From: Thermoplasmatales archaeon SW_10_69_26
Lineage (GTDB): Archaea > Thermoplasmatota > SW-10-69-26
NCBI GenBank assembly: GCA_003009755.1
Contig: PXUB01000047.1
Coordinates: 1-53,920, forward strand
DNA: 53,920 nucleotides
Reading direction: 5' to 3'
The translations under genes and the position numbers were made by a program. This document shows, piece after piece, positions 46,370 to 53,920 of this stretch. Numbering within the stretch: the stretch's first letter is position 1; each line of letters opens with the position of its first letter. The notes under the pieces were generated by a model. That model saw nothing but the letters and a program-made list of their open reading frames with translations. It was not told where the DNA came from and searched no databases.

Positions 46370-47422
46370 ATGCCGACCCTCGAGGCGCTGGCGACGGCGA
46401 CACCGGACCACGATCTCCCCCAGGACACCGTGCGCGAGCTGGCCGCCTCGCTCGTCGAGGACCAGGCCCCCGAGCACGAGGACGTGCTGCGCGTGTTCGA
46501 CAGCGCAGGCATCGAGCAGCGCTCGATCGCTCGCCCGTTGAAGTACTACCTCTCCTCGCCGGGCTGGAGCCAGCGTTCGAAGGTCTACGAGGAGGTGGGC
46601 ACCGATCTCGCCGCCGAGGTGACCCGAGGCTGCCTGGCCGAGGCCGAAGCCGACCGGGGCGACATCGACGGGATCGTGTTCGTGACCACGACCGGCTTGG
46701 CCACGCCGAGCCTCGAGACCGCGCTCGCCAACCGCCTGGATCTCGATCCCTCGATCCTGCGCGTCCCGGTGTGGGGGTTGGGCTGCGCCGGCGGCGTCGC
46801 CGGGCTGGCCCGGGCGGCCGATCTGGCCCGCGCCCACCCCGAGGGCCGGTTGCTGGCGGTCTCCGTCGAGCTGTGCTCGCTGGCGTTCATGCGCGAGGAA
46901 CTCTCGAAGAAGATGATCGTCGCCAGCGCCCTCTTCGGCGACGGTGCGGCCGGCGCGCTCGTCGCCGGCGACGACGTCGACGCGGACGGACCCAAGCTCC
47001 GTGGAGCCCGTTCCCACCAGTGGCCGGACACTGGCGACGTGATGGGGTGGGAGATCACCGACCGGGGCCTGGGTGTGGTCTTCTCGCCCGAGATCCCCGA
47101 CATCGTCGCCTCGAAGATGGACGACGTCGTCCCCGCGTTCCTCGACGAGCACGGGACGACGGTCGACGAGGCGCGGGTCCCCTTCCACCCCGGCGGTCCC
47201 AAGGTCGTGGACGCCTACGAGGAGGCCCTGGGCCTGCCCGAGGACGCCTTCACGGTCTCGCGCGAGGTGCTGCGGGACCACGGCAACATGTCGAGCCCGA
47301 CCGCGCTGTTCGTGTTGAAGCGCTCGTTGGCGAAGGACCCCCTGGCGCCCGGCGAGGATGCCCTCGTGGCCGCCGTCGGGCCCGGCTTCGCGGCCGAGCT
47401 GGCGCTGGTGACCGGCGCATGA
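46370..47422 (+). CDS. Type III polyketide synthase
   Basis: 350 residues of the chalcone-synthase fold. The catalytic triad is Cys139 (VWGLGCAGGVAGLARA), His273 (VPFHPGGPKVV) and Asn306 (DHGNMSSPTALFVL). HPGGP and GNMSS are diagnostic of type III PKS rather than HMG-CoA synthase or KAS III. The loading and cyclisation pocket cannot be predicted. The next gene, an ICMT-type methyltransferase, overlaps its stop (ATGA), as in bacterial alkylpyrone/alkylresorcinol operons where the methyltransferase caps the product. ATG 46370 is used; ATG 46346 is possible. Confidence 0.93.
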   Translation: MPTLEALATATPDHDLPQDTVRELAASLVEDQAPEHEDVLRVFDSAGIEQRSIARPLKYYLSSPGWSQRSKVYEEVGTDLAAEVTRGCLAEAEADRGDIDGIVFVTTTGLATPSLETALANRLDLDPSILRVPVWGLGCAGGVAGLARAADLARAHPEGRLLAVSVELCSLAFMREELSKKMIVASALFGDGAAGALVAGDDVDADGPKLRGARSHQWPDTGDVMGWEITDRGLGVVFSPEIPDIVASKMDDVVPAFLDEHGTTVDEARVPFHPGGPKVVDAYEEALGLPEDAFTVSREVLRDHGNMSSPTALFVLKRSLAKDPLAPGEDALVAAVGPGFAAELALVTGA

Positions 47423-47937
47423 TGTGGCTTTTTTGGGTGCTGGTGGCCGTGATCGGCCTCCAGCGCGTCGGCGAGCTGTTGTTGAACCGCCGCAACCAGC
47501 GGCGCCTGCTGTCGAAGGGGGCCCGCCTGGTGGAGGCGGACGGCTACCGGCTCATCGTGGCCGTCCACGCCCTGTGGTTCGTCGGCCTGATCGCCGAGGG
47601 CCCCGCGGGTCCATGGGCCGGCGTGTGGGCGGCCACGTGGCCGCTTTTGGCAGCCTACGGCGCGGCTGAGGGCCTTCGGCTGTGGACGATGGGGACCCTG
47701 GGCGAGCGGTGGACGACGCGCGTCATTGTGATCCCGGGAGCCGAGCCGATCGAGGCCGGGCCTTTCCGTATCCTCGATCACCCGATCTACGTGGCCGTGA
47801 CGATCGAGTTGGTCGCCTTGCCGGTCGCGTTCGGGTTGCCCGTCACGGCCGTCGCGATCGGCGTGGCCAACCTCCTCGCGCTGCGCTCGCGCATCCGGAC
47901 CGAGGAGGCGGCCCTGGCGAAGGCGGCCGCGAGCTGA
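47419..47937 (+). CDS. Isoprenylcysteine carboxyl methyltransferase-family membrane enzyme
   Basis: 172 residues, four membrane segments. The signature RLWTMGTLGERWTTRVIVIPGAEPIEAGPFRILDHPIYVAVTIE matches the YpbQ/BpsB group that O-methylates type III PKS products. RTEEAALAKAA closes the SAM site. It is translated by overlap with the PKS stop. Confidence 0.9.
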   Translation: MMWLFWVLVAVIGLQRVGELLLNRRNQRRLLSKGARLVEADGYRLIVAVHALWFVGLIAEGPAGPWAGVWAATWPLLAAYGAAEGLRLWTMGTLGERWTTRVIVIPGAEPIEAGPFRILDHPIYVAVTIELVALPVAFGLPVTAVAIGVANLLALRSRIRTEEAALAKAAAS

Positions 47938-48405
47938 TCACACCGGGCGGCGTTTGAGCTCGGTCCCGCACACCGGGCACTCGCCCTTGCGGTCGCCCTC
48001 GTGCTCGCCGCAGCCGGGGCAATACCAGATCCACTCCCGCTCCTCGCTGATGCCTTCCTGGGCGTGGCCGCGCACCTCGATGTCCATGCCCTTGGCGACG
48101 TTCTGTACGGCGTAGTCGTCGCTGACGAGCACGGCCTCCTCCTCGCCGGCGAGCGCGACCACCTCGATATCGGTGTCGGAGAGCACGTCGAGGTCGCCGG
48201 TCTCCTCGGCGTAGTCCCTCACGAGCTTCGTGGCGTAGTCGGTGGGGAACGTGGTCACGAGGCCGCGCTCGAGGATCTCGTAGTTGGAGACGTCGTGGTC
48301 CTCGAGCTCGCTCATGACCTTGGGAGGCACCAGGCACCGGTCGTCGTCCGGCGCGGTGAAGCCCTCCATCAGCGGTCCCGTGTCGACGACGAGGGTCTCG
48401 CCCAC
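47938..48405 (-). CDS. nob1: Nob1 endoribonuclease
   Basis: 155 residues. A PIN nuclease domain (LVVDTGPLM, acidic residues in GDLDVLSDTDIEVVALA and LVSDDYAVQNVA) is followed by a C-terminal zinc ribbon (CPGCGEHEGDRKGECPVCG). Nob1 cuts the 3' end of 16S rRNA precursor. Its stop abuts the ICMT stop (convergent). Confidence 0.93.
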   Translation of the reverse strand: MGETLVVDTGPLMEGFTAPDDDRCLVPPKVMSELEDHDVSNYEILERGLVTTFPTDYATKLVRDYAEETGDLDVLSDTDIEVVALAGEEEAVLVSDDYAVQNVAKGMDIEVRGHAQEGISEEREWIWYCPGCGEHEGDRKGECPVCGTELKRRPV

Positions 48406-48444
48406 GAGAGAGCGAGGGGGGCCGGTCGTTTGAACCTGACGGGC

Positions 48445-49416
48445 TCAGGTGCCGTGGAGCTCGTCGTGGGCGCCGACGCGGGAGTTGGTGAGCTGGACGC
48501 CCTCGACGTGGGCCTCGTTGTCGACGATGCAGTCGGTGAGCGTGGCGTCCTCGACGCGGGCGCCGGGCAAGAGCACGACGCGGTTCAGCGTCGCGTTGCG
48601 GGCTCGGGCGTCGCCGAAGACGTAGACGGCGTCCTTCTCGGTGCAGTTCGCGAGCGTGCCTTCGACGTGGCGGGGGCCCACGACGGCCTGCAGCGCGTCG
48701 AGGTAGCCCTCGGCGGTCCCGATGTCGAACCAGTCCTCCTCGAAGCTCCAGGCGTGCACGGGACGGTCGTCCTCGACGGCCCACTCGAGGATGCGGCCGG
48801 GCGCGTCGAACATCTCCTCGGGATCCTCGCTGGCTTGGGCGATGTTCTCGTAGGCGGCGAACAGCTCGTCCCAGCCGGCCGGGTAATGATACAAGGCGGT
48901 GGCGGCCAGCGTGGAGGGCGGCTCGTCGGGTTTCTCGTGGAAGGCCTCGATCTTCGCGTCGCTGGCGAGCTCGACGACGCCGAAGCTGCGGGCCTCCTCG
49001 CGTGTGGGCAGCTTCTTGGTGGCGACGGTCGGGCCCTCGGCCTCGCGGGCGTCCTCGACGAACGAGGACAGACTGAACCCGTAGTGGTTGTCGCCGCCGA
49101 CGACGAGCACGTCTTGGTCGGGATCGAGCTCGTCGACGACCTGGAAGAGCGCGCCCAGCGCGCCGGGCTTCTCCGCCTCGCTGGCCTGCTTCTCGATCGC
49201 CAGGCGGGCCCGGGGCCGGTCGGCGATCGCCTGCCCGAACTCGTCCTCGAACTTCTCGTTCGTGGAAACGATGACCTCGTCGGCGACGGGCTCGAGCTGG
49301 TCGAGCAGCCGGTCGAGGATCGTCTGCTCCCCCAGTGGAAGCAGGGGCTTGGGGCGGTCCCGCGTGATCGGCCACAGCCGGGTGGCGTGACCGCCGGCGA
49401 GCACGATCGCTTGCAC
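48445..49416 (-). CDS. Sugar-phosphate nucleotidyltransferase
   Basis: 323 residues from GTG 49416. LAGGHATRLWPITRDRPKPLLPLG is the nucleotide loop; VVGGDNHYGFS, SFGVVELA and a C-terminal left-handed beta-helix (ATLNRVVLLPGARVEDATLTDCIVDNEAHV) follow. Members make UDP-, dTDP- or GDP-sugars; substrate open. TATA GCTTATC (49441-49447) lies 28 nt upstream, so it is leaderless. Confidence 0.9.
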   Translation of the reverse strand: MQAIVLAGGHATRLWPITRDRPKPLLPLGEQTILDRLLDQLEPVADEVIVSTNEKFEDEFGQAIADRPRARLAIEKQASEAEKPGALGALFQVVDELDPDQDVLVVGGDNHYGFSLSSFVEDAREAEGPTVATKKLPTREEARSFGVVELASDAKIEAFHEKPDEPPSTLAATALYHYPAGWDELFAAYENIAQASEDPEEMFDAPGRILEWAVEDDRPVHAWSFEEDWFDIGTAEGYLDALQAVVGPRHVEGTLANCTEKDAVYVFGDARARNATLNRVVLLPGARVEDATLTDCIVDNEAHVEGVQLTNSRVGAHDELHGT

Positions 49417-49552
49417 GAGGGAGCAATCAGGCAGCCCCCTGATAAGCACCGTCCCGACCACGTTCGGGGGTGAGACGTGAAGCCACCCAGGCCGCTGAGC
49501 CCGAGCTTGGACTCTCGCGGAACCGGAGTTGAGGAAGTCTCGTTCGTTCCCG

Positions 49553-49655
49553 AACCTTTTCCTTCGCGTGGCCGATGGGGTCGGAGATCGGCGGACTTGG
49601 GAGGTCCCAGACGGGACCGCGAGGCGGTCCGCTGGCTGGCTCGCGGTCCGGCCCG
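49553..49655 (+). ncRNA. Second candidate structured RNA or structured leader
   Basis: A box AACCTTTTCC (49553-49562), identical in type to gene promoters here, precedes three hairpins: GCCGAT/ATCGGC (49571-49592), TTGGG/CCCAG (49597-49610) and GGACCGCGAG/CTCGCGGTCC (49614-49649). It lies in the 340-bp gap between divergent genes. It may be an RNA gene or the leader of the secreted protein gene. No family is recognised. Confidence 0.35.
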
Positions 49656-49758
49656 ATCGCAAGCCGGTGCCACGTGATACGATGATCCTCGACCGAGCGA
49701 CGTCCCGCTTGCAGCAGGCCCAGCCCGCGGATGCCCGTCAGACCGGGAGGCGACGGCG

Positions 49759-50910
49759 GTGAACCGTTCATCCGCGCTCGCTTGCACGCTCCTCCTCGTC
49801 CTGTCGGCGGCTGCCTCGATCCCCGGACCCGTCACGGCAGGGGACGGCGCCGACGATGATCCGCCCAGCGAGGTCCCCGACCTCATCCTGGACACGCCCC
49901 ACGTGAACGCCGACGATCGGCGCTACGTCACCCAGGCCCCCTCCTGGTCGTGGGGGGAGGCCACCGACGAGAGCGGCATCGACCACTACGAGATCACGCA
50001 GCATCAGCCCGACGGCGCGACGATCGAAGCCACGCGCGCCCCCGACGACCGGTCTTACACCGCCCAGGACCCCCTCCAGGGCGAGATCTGCATCGAGGTC
50101 ACCGCCGTCGACGGCGCCGGCAACGTGGGGCCCGCAACGGACCCCAACTGCGCGTTCCTGGACGATCGGCCTCCGGTCTCGGCGTTCACCCAGCCGTCCG
50201 CGAACGTGCTCCAGCTGGCCGATGGCGAAACGCGAGCCATCGATCCGCCCGAGAGCGCTCGCGCCGACGCAAGCTACGCGCTCGGCGACGTGGTCGTGTA
50301 CCTGAACAGCTCGGACCCGGGCGATCGGATGGCCGGTCTCGGGGACGCCCAGATCCTCGAGGACGACCGCCAGGACACCGAGCCTCGCGGCTGCGACAAC
50401 CGGCTGGGCGAACCCTACCCCGACGTTTGCCGCTGGGTGGACACCGAGCAGGCCACCCAGGACCCCAGCCGCCGGGATCTGTTCGCCGTCGTGAGCGACG
50501 ACGCGGGCAACAGCGCCGAGCAGCCGGTCGCCAACTACACGAAGGTCGACGTCGCCGCCGTGGAGCGACCCGACCGGGCCCAGGTCGGCACCGCCGGCGT
50601 CGTGCAGTGGGAGCCCAGCACGTCGGCCTCGTTCGACCGCTACGAGGTGTACGGCGTCCTCGCCGAGGGCGAGCCAGTCGCCCAGCCGGTCCGATCGGTG
50701 GCGACGGTGGAGGACCGCGAGCAGGTCGCCGCGCTCGATCCCGAGCCGGTGCCCGGCGAGACGTGGCGCTACGTCGTGGTTGCGTTCGAGACGGGCGCCG
50801 CCGGTCAGCCGGTCGTCTCGGGGATCACCCACGCGACCGAGCTCGCCTACACCGGCGACGACGGGCAAGCCAGCCGGCCGTCGAGCTGCGGGCTCGTCTC
50901 GTGCCGGTAG
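49759..50910 (+). CDS. Secreted protein with Ig/FN3-like domains
   Basis: 383 residues from GTG 49759 (GGGAGG upstream). A signal peptide MNRSSALACTLLLVLSAAAS; then Ig-like strands with ITAVDGAGNVGP-type motifs (residues 40-125), a second module with VFAVVSDDAGNSAE and an FN3-like one (VQWEPSTSASFDRYEVYG). It ends with two cysteines. No enzyme motif. A cell-surface or secreted adhesion role is possible. Confidence 0.75.
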   Translation: MNRSSALACTLLLVLSAAASIPGPVTAGDGADDDPPSEVPDLILDTPHVNADDRRYVTQAPSWSWGEATDESGIDHYEITQHQPDGATIEATRAPDDRSYTAQDPLQGEICIEVTAVDGAGNVGPATDPNCAFLDDRPPVSAFTQPSANVLQLADGETRAIDPPESARADASYALGDVVVYLNSSDPGDRMAGLGDAQILEDDRQDTEPRGCDNRLGEPYPDVCRWVDTEQATQDPSRRDLFAVVSDDAGNSAEQPVANYTKVDVAAVERPDRAQVGTAGVVQWEPSTSASFDRYEVYGVLAEGEPVAQPVRSVATVEDREQVAALDPEPVPGETWRYVVVAFETGAAGQPVVSGITHATELAYTGDDGQASRPSSCGLVSCR

Positions 50911-50926
50911 GCCCCGTGGGCGGCCG

Positions 50927-51160
50927 TCACGGTGAGCGATCCCAGTCGCTCCCGGAGCAGGACGGGAAGGCGTGGCCGACCTCGTCCATCCACTCCTGCA
51001 AACTGTCGCTGGGGTGATACTGGAAGGACCGGCCGATCCGGATGCGCCCGATCACCTCGTGCTCCCGCAGGGTTCGCAGGTGGTGGAGGACCGTGGTCTC
51101 CGAGAGCTCGACCTCGTCGGTCGACGACGATGGGGGACCTTCAACCCATCCCGTCCTTGT
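50927..51160 (-). pseudogene. Winged-helix regulator fragment
   Basis: The C-terminal part of an ArsR-type HTH: DEVELSETTVLHHLRTLREHEVIGRIRIGRSFQYHPSDSL. No ATG/GTG/TTG lies in frame before it within the space available. An ATG in another frame would join through a run of five G at 51132-51136 if one base were added, but the first helices would still be missing. So it is a truncated gene, or one with an error in its 5' end. Confidence 0.45.
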
Positions 51161-51250
51161 CGACGATCGCCGGCCATCGAGGGGCTGGCTCGACCCGGCA
51201 GAGGACGCTCGGGAGGGTAACCTGATAACCCGCCTCCGGGTTCGGCCCCC

Positions 51251-51865
51251 GTGCACGTCGTCGTGAACATGGCCGCCTCGCTGGACGGTCGCGTGGCCGG
51301 GCCAGGCGGCCAACCGGTGCAGCTCTCGGGCGAGGCCGACCTGCGCCGCGTCCACGCGTTGCGGGCCGCCAGCGACGCGGTCGTCGTCGGCGCCGGCACC
51401 GTGGCGGTCGACGATCCGCGGTTGACGGCACGCCCCGACCCGCGACCGCCGCGGGAGGCGCAACCGCTGCGCGTCGTCGTGACCAGCCAGCCCCAGCTGC
51501 CGGCCCAGGCCCGCGTGCTCGACGACACCGCGGACACGCTCGTGCTCGCCGGTCAGCCGGGCCAGATCGCGGGCGCCGACGTGCACGCCGCGCCGGGCGA
51601 GGCGGGCGTCGACCTGGCCCAGGCGTGGGAAGAGCTGGCCGAACGCGGGGTGGAGGACGTGATGGTCGAGGGCGGGCCCACGCTCGTCGCCTCGCTGCTC
51701 GCGGCCGACCTCGTCGACCGGTTCATGCTGTACACCGCGCCTCGCATCCTCGGCGAGGGCCCCTCGCTGGCCGCCGCCTTCGAGGGCCTGTCCCTCGAGC
51801 TCGAGCCGCGGACACGCACCGCGCTGGGCGAGGGGACCTTGACCACCTACGGTGTCCCGCCGTGA
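51251..51865 (+). CDS. arfC: 2,5-diamino-6-ribosylamino-pyrimidinone 5'-phosphate reductase
   Basis: 204 residues, the RibD-C/Rib7 reductase fold: VNMAASLDGRVAG, DAVVVGAGTVAVDDPRLTARP, VMVEGGPTLVASLLAADLVD. Acts in archaeal riboflavin (and F420) synthesis, with NADPH. GTG start 51251, 26 nt from CCTGATAACC (51221-51230). Overlaps the next gene (GTGA). Confidence 0.92.
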   Translation: MHVVVNMAASLDGRVAGPGGQPVQLSGEADLRRVHALRAASDAVVVGAGTVAVDDPRLTARPDPRPPREAQPLRVVVTSQPQLPAQARVLDDTADTLVLAGQPGQIAGADVHAAPGEAGVDLAQAWEELAERGVEDVMVEGGPTLVASLLAADLVDRFMLYTAPRILGEGPSLAAAFEGLSLELEPRTRTALGEGTLTTYGVPP

Positions 51866-52371
51866 GCGCGCCCCGGTTCCTGTGCGACGAGATGCTGGGC
51901 AAGCTCGCCCGCGAGCTGCGCACCCTCGGATACGATGCCACCTACGCGCACGGCAGCGACGACGAGGCGATCCTCGCCCGCGCCGAACGCGAGGACCGAC
52001 GATTGCTCACCCGCGACCGCGGCTTGGCCGACCGCGCCGGCTCGCAGGCGACGTTGCTGGCGAGCCGCGATCCCGGCGAGCAGCTGGCGAGCGTGATCGA
52101 GCGCGAGCGGTTGGCCCCGACCGCGGCCGGCTTCCTATCCAGATGTTTGGAGTGCAACGAGCCGCTGGTGGCGGCCGAGGACGCCGAGGAGGTGCCGGCC
52201 GACCACGCCGATGGACCTCAGTGGCGGTGCCCGGTCTGCGATCGGGTGTACTGGCCGGGTACCCACGCCCACGACATGCTCGAGCGGCTGGGCGAGCACT
52301 TGCCCGGCGAGCCGGACCCGAGCCAGGCCCTGGGGCCCCCTGACGGGACCGAGGGAGAACGGAAGCCTTAA
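51862..52371 (+). CDS. Mut7-C RNase domain protein
   Basis: 169 residues. A PIN-like Mut7-C domain (RFLCDEMLGKLARELRTLGYDATYAHGSDDEAILARAEREDRRLLTRDRGL) is followed by a zinc ribbon (CLECNEPL, CPVCDRVYWPGTH). Predicted RNase of unknown target. Its GTG overlaps the arfC TGA. Confidence 0.9.
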   Translation: MSAPRFLCDEMLGKLARELRTLGYDATYAHGSDDEAILARAEREDRRLLTRDRGLADRAGSQATLLASRDPGEQLASVIERERLAPTAAGFLSRCLECNEPLVAAEDAEEVPADHADGPQWRCPVCDRVYWPGTHAHDMLERLGEHLPGEPDPSQALGPPDGTEGERKP

Positions 52372-52397
52372 CCACCCAGCGGCGAGCTGTCGACGGC

Positions 52398-53033
52398 GTG
52401 GACGAGGTGCTCGGGCGCCTGGCGTCGGCTCGCAGCGAGCTGGACGCCAAGGACGAGATCCGCGACCGGATGCTGAACGCCAAACGCGGCGTCACGTCGA
52501 AGGCTCGCGAGAGCAGCAACCGCGCCCAGCAAGGCAAGCTGACCGAAGCCCGCGAGGCCTACGAGGACGCGCTCGAGCAGACCCAAGCCATCCGCGAGGA
52601 CCTCGGTCCGCGCCCGGATCTGTGGTACAGCGGGGCCCTCCGCAACGCGTTGCAGGAGGTCGCCGAGGCCTGGATCCTGCTGGAGCTGATGGGCGAGGGC
52701 GCCGAGCTACCAGAGGAGGCAACGACGGCCGAGGCGTTCGTGCTCGGAGCCGGGGACGCGGTCGGCGAGCTGCGCCGGCGGGCGCTGGACGCTTTGATCG
52801 AGCAAGATCCCGGTGAGGCCGAGGAGCGGCTGTCCGAGATGGCGGAGCTGTACGAGCAGCTGCGCACGATCGACGTACCCAGCGGCGTCGTGGACCTCAA
52901 GCACAAGGTCGACGTCGCTCGCACGCTCGTCGACAAGACCCGCGGCAAGATCGCGCTGGGCCGCATCGAGCAGCGGCTGACCCGGCTCGACCGCGAGATC
53001 GAGGACGACACCGGGCAAGCGACGACGAGGTGA
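52398..53033 (+). CDS. Translin/TRAX family protein
   Basis: 211 residues, all helical. Core pattern GALRNALQEVAEAWILLELM, FVLGAGDAVGELRRRALDALI, LYEQLRTIDVPSGVVDLKHKVDVARTLVDKTRGKI. Archaeal translins bind single-stranded nucleic acid and one subfamily has C3PO-type RNase activity. It follows a Mut7-C RNase, so an RNA role fits. GTG start 52398. Confidence 0.88.
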   Translation: MDEVLGRLASARSELDAKDEIRDRMLNAKRGVTSKARESSNRAQQGKLTEAREAYEDALEQTQAIREDLGPRPDLWYSGALRNALQEVAEAWILLELMGEGAELPEEATTAEAFVLGAGDAVGELRRRALDALIEQDPGEAEERLSEMAELYEQLRTIDVPSGVVDLKHKVDVARTLVDKTRGKIALGRIEQRLTRLDREIEDDTGQATTR

Positions 53034-53037
53034 CAAC

Positions 53038-53202
53038 GTGGTAGACGTCGAGGATATGATCGGCGAGCTCGAGGACGACGACACCTCCGAGGACGAGGAG
53101 GCCTCCAGCGAGGAGCAGGAGAAGGACACCGAGGAGCAGGAGGAGACCTTCGGCCTGGATCTGGATTCGGCCTGGAGCTCGCCCGACCGCACCGAGGACT
53201 AG
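53038..53202 (+). CDS. Small acidic protein after translin
   Basis: 54 residues from GTG 53038: MVDVEDMIGELEDDDTSEDEEAS, then Glu-rich sequence, ending TFGLDLDSAWSSPDRTED. It starts 4 nt after the translin stop, so it is coupled. About half the residues are acidic. No family; possibly a translin partner, or a short linear-motif protein. Confidence 0.6.
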   Translation: MVDVEDMIGELEDDDTSEDEEASSEEQEKDTEEQEETFGLDLDSAWSSPDRTED

Positions 53203-53290
53203 GCGGTCGTCCCCCTTCCCGGGGCTATGCCGCACGGGACCCGAGGATTCATTACGTTCGGGCCAGTGCGGCCCGATGCGTTCACCGCAC

Positions 53291-53375
53291 GCGGAGGTCG
53301 CCAAGCCTGGCCAACGGCGAAGCGTTCAGGGCGCTTTCCCGTAGGGGTTCGCAGGTTCAAATCCTGCCCTCCGCA
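53291..53375 (+). tRNA. tRNA-Leu (CAG)
   Basis: 85 nt. Acceptor GCGGAGG/CCTCCGC, D stem GCC/GGC, anticodon stem AAGCG/CGCTT with loop TTCAGGG (anticodon CAG), class II variable arm (TCCC/GGGG) and T arm GCAGG-TTCAAAT-CCTGC, discriminator A. No intron or CCA. Confidence 0.96.
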
Positions 53376-53650
53376 CTTCTCAACAGTCCCCCACCGGGTC
53401 ACAGCTAGTCGTGCGGAGGGCAGGAGAGTACGTCTCGAGCGAAGTGAGAGACGTACGAATCTCGAGGCCGCCGGCCCCACCGCTCGGCGGTCTCGATACG
53501 CCCAGAGCAAAGATCCTGTCCGCCATAGTCTGGAAGGGCAGGATTTGAACGGAGTTCGATCGCGAAGGAGCGGCAGCCATCGCTTGCTCCTTCGCGAGAG
53601 CACGTCCCGAGCCTGCGAGGGACGTGCGAAATCCCGCCCTCCGCACTTCT
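53359..53650. repeat. tRNA-Leu 3'-end copies and hairpins (att-like region)
   Basis: A 22-nt piece including the tRNA 3' end (53359-53380) recurs directly at 53629-53650 with one mismatch. Inverted pieces lie at 53411-53424 (14 nt exact) and 53535-53550 (16 nt exact, T-arm). Between them sit hairpins GTACGTCTC/GAGACGTAC (53428-53456), CGCGAAGGAGC/GCTCCTTCGCG (53561-53596) and GCACGTCCC/GGGACGTGC (53600-53627). A tRNA 3' end copied nearby is typical of integration sites. Confidence 0.7.
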
Positions 53651-53920
53651 TCCCTCGCGTTGATTCCTCAGGGACTCCCGTCGCCAGGCTCGCCTGAGGC
53701 GGCGCTGCCGGCGTCCTTCTGCATCGGAATCCCGCTGGGGGGATTCCTGCTTCGAACTCCTTGTCAGCACCACCCCAGACGGTGCATTTGTTCCCCGACC
53801 CTGGCTCGGTCCGTCCTTCGTCATCAACACTCCCTCAGACGCCACGACCGACCCGTTGCGCCCACACTCGCAAGGCACGCCAGCGCATCCGCAGCTGGAA
53901 GCACCCGCTCCGCGACCGGA
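53651..53920. other. Window end, no gene identified
   Basis: 270 bp beyond the last tRNA fragment. No supported coding frame or RNA; a possible start of an integrated element lies outside the window. Confidence 0.3.

Noticed and set aside
46370-47422. HMG-CoA synthase
   Set aside because: HPGGP and GNMSSPT with GCAGG are type III PKS signatures, and the coupled ICMT-like gene supports this; HMG-CoA synthase motifs are absent.
53405-53878. 157-codon minus-strand frame at the window end
   Set aside because: It runs through tRNA fragments and hairpins, and its composition changes at each repeat, so it is not a real protein.

Overview
The window is a piece of a GC-rich archaeal chromosome. Archaeal markers include split RNA polymerase genes (rpoH, B'', B', A', A''), L30e, the KH-type NusA-like protein, S8e, SRP19, an LSm protein, aIF5B, Nob1, ArfC and a translin homologue. 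A tRNA-Trp intron carries its own C/D-box guide, which points to the euryarchaeal side. The split B subunit, the strongly acidic proteins and the aerobic enzymes (catalase-peroxidase, methylmalonyl-CoA mutase) suggest an oxygen-respiring, possibly salt-adapted lineage. I cannot fix the class from sequence alone. Many genes have a T-rich box (CCTTTT or GCTTTTAT type) about 25-30 nt before the start codon, so many transcripts are probably leaderless.

Layout. 1-2260: a candidate structured RNA, LSm, a 170-bp repeat, a small conserved archaeal protein, rps8e and srp19. 2254-11940: a HAD phosphatase and a ureohydrolase (divergent), a large PKD-repeat secreted protein, the methylmalonyl-CoA mutase large subunit, a secreted subtilase with a frameshift, and a two-helix membrane protein. 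11958-21827: the RNA polymerase operon on the minus strand, led by tRNA-Lys and ending in nusA and a GGCT-like gene; A'' has a long N-terminal helix-hairpin-helix extension. 22102-25719: a thiolase/DUF35 pair, hairpin repeats, a frameshifted membrane protein, and a tRNA-Trp with two introns, the second in the T loop. 25942-30748: a highly expressed secreted acidic protein, the second 170-bp repeat and aIF5B.

30926-35575 is an oxidative-stress and iron cluster: aquaporin, katG, a Fur/PerR-type regulator, a Dps-like ferritin and a 2Fe-2S ferredoxin. 35580-43551 holds a Cys-less thiolase with a short DUF35 partner, a biotin ligase, two tandem TIGR01777 epimerases, a frameshifted VOC protein, DNA ligase and an orphan MoxR. 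43554-45170 is mobile or repetitive DNA: an IS1595-type element with 18-bp inverted repeats, then three 167-bp tandem repeats. 45271-53202 holds an ornithine cyclodeaminase-like gene, a type III polyketide synthase overlapping an ICMT-type methyltransferase, Nob1, a sugar nucleotidyltransferase, a second candidate structured RNA, a secreted protein, and the arfC, Mut7-C, translin and small acidic protein cluster. The window ends at tRNA-Leu(CAG), followed by fragments of its own 3' end and covarying hairpins.

The most unusual items are the T-loop intron of tRNA-Trp, the A'' extension, the archaeal type III PKS plus methyltransferase pair, the family of covarying hairpins, and the tRNA-Leu 3'-end copies. 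At least three genes carry single-base frameshifts inside G/C runs. These look more like sequencing errors than decayed genes.
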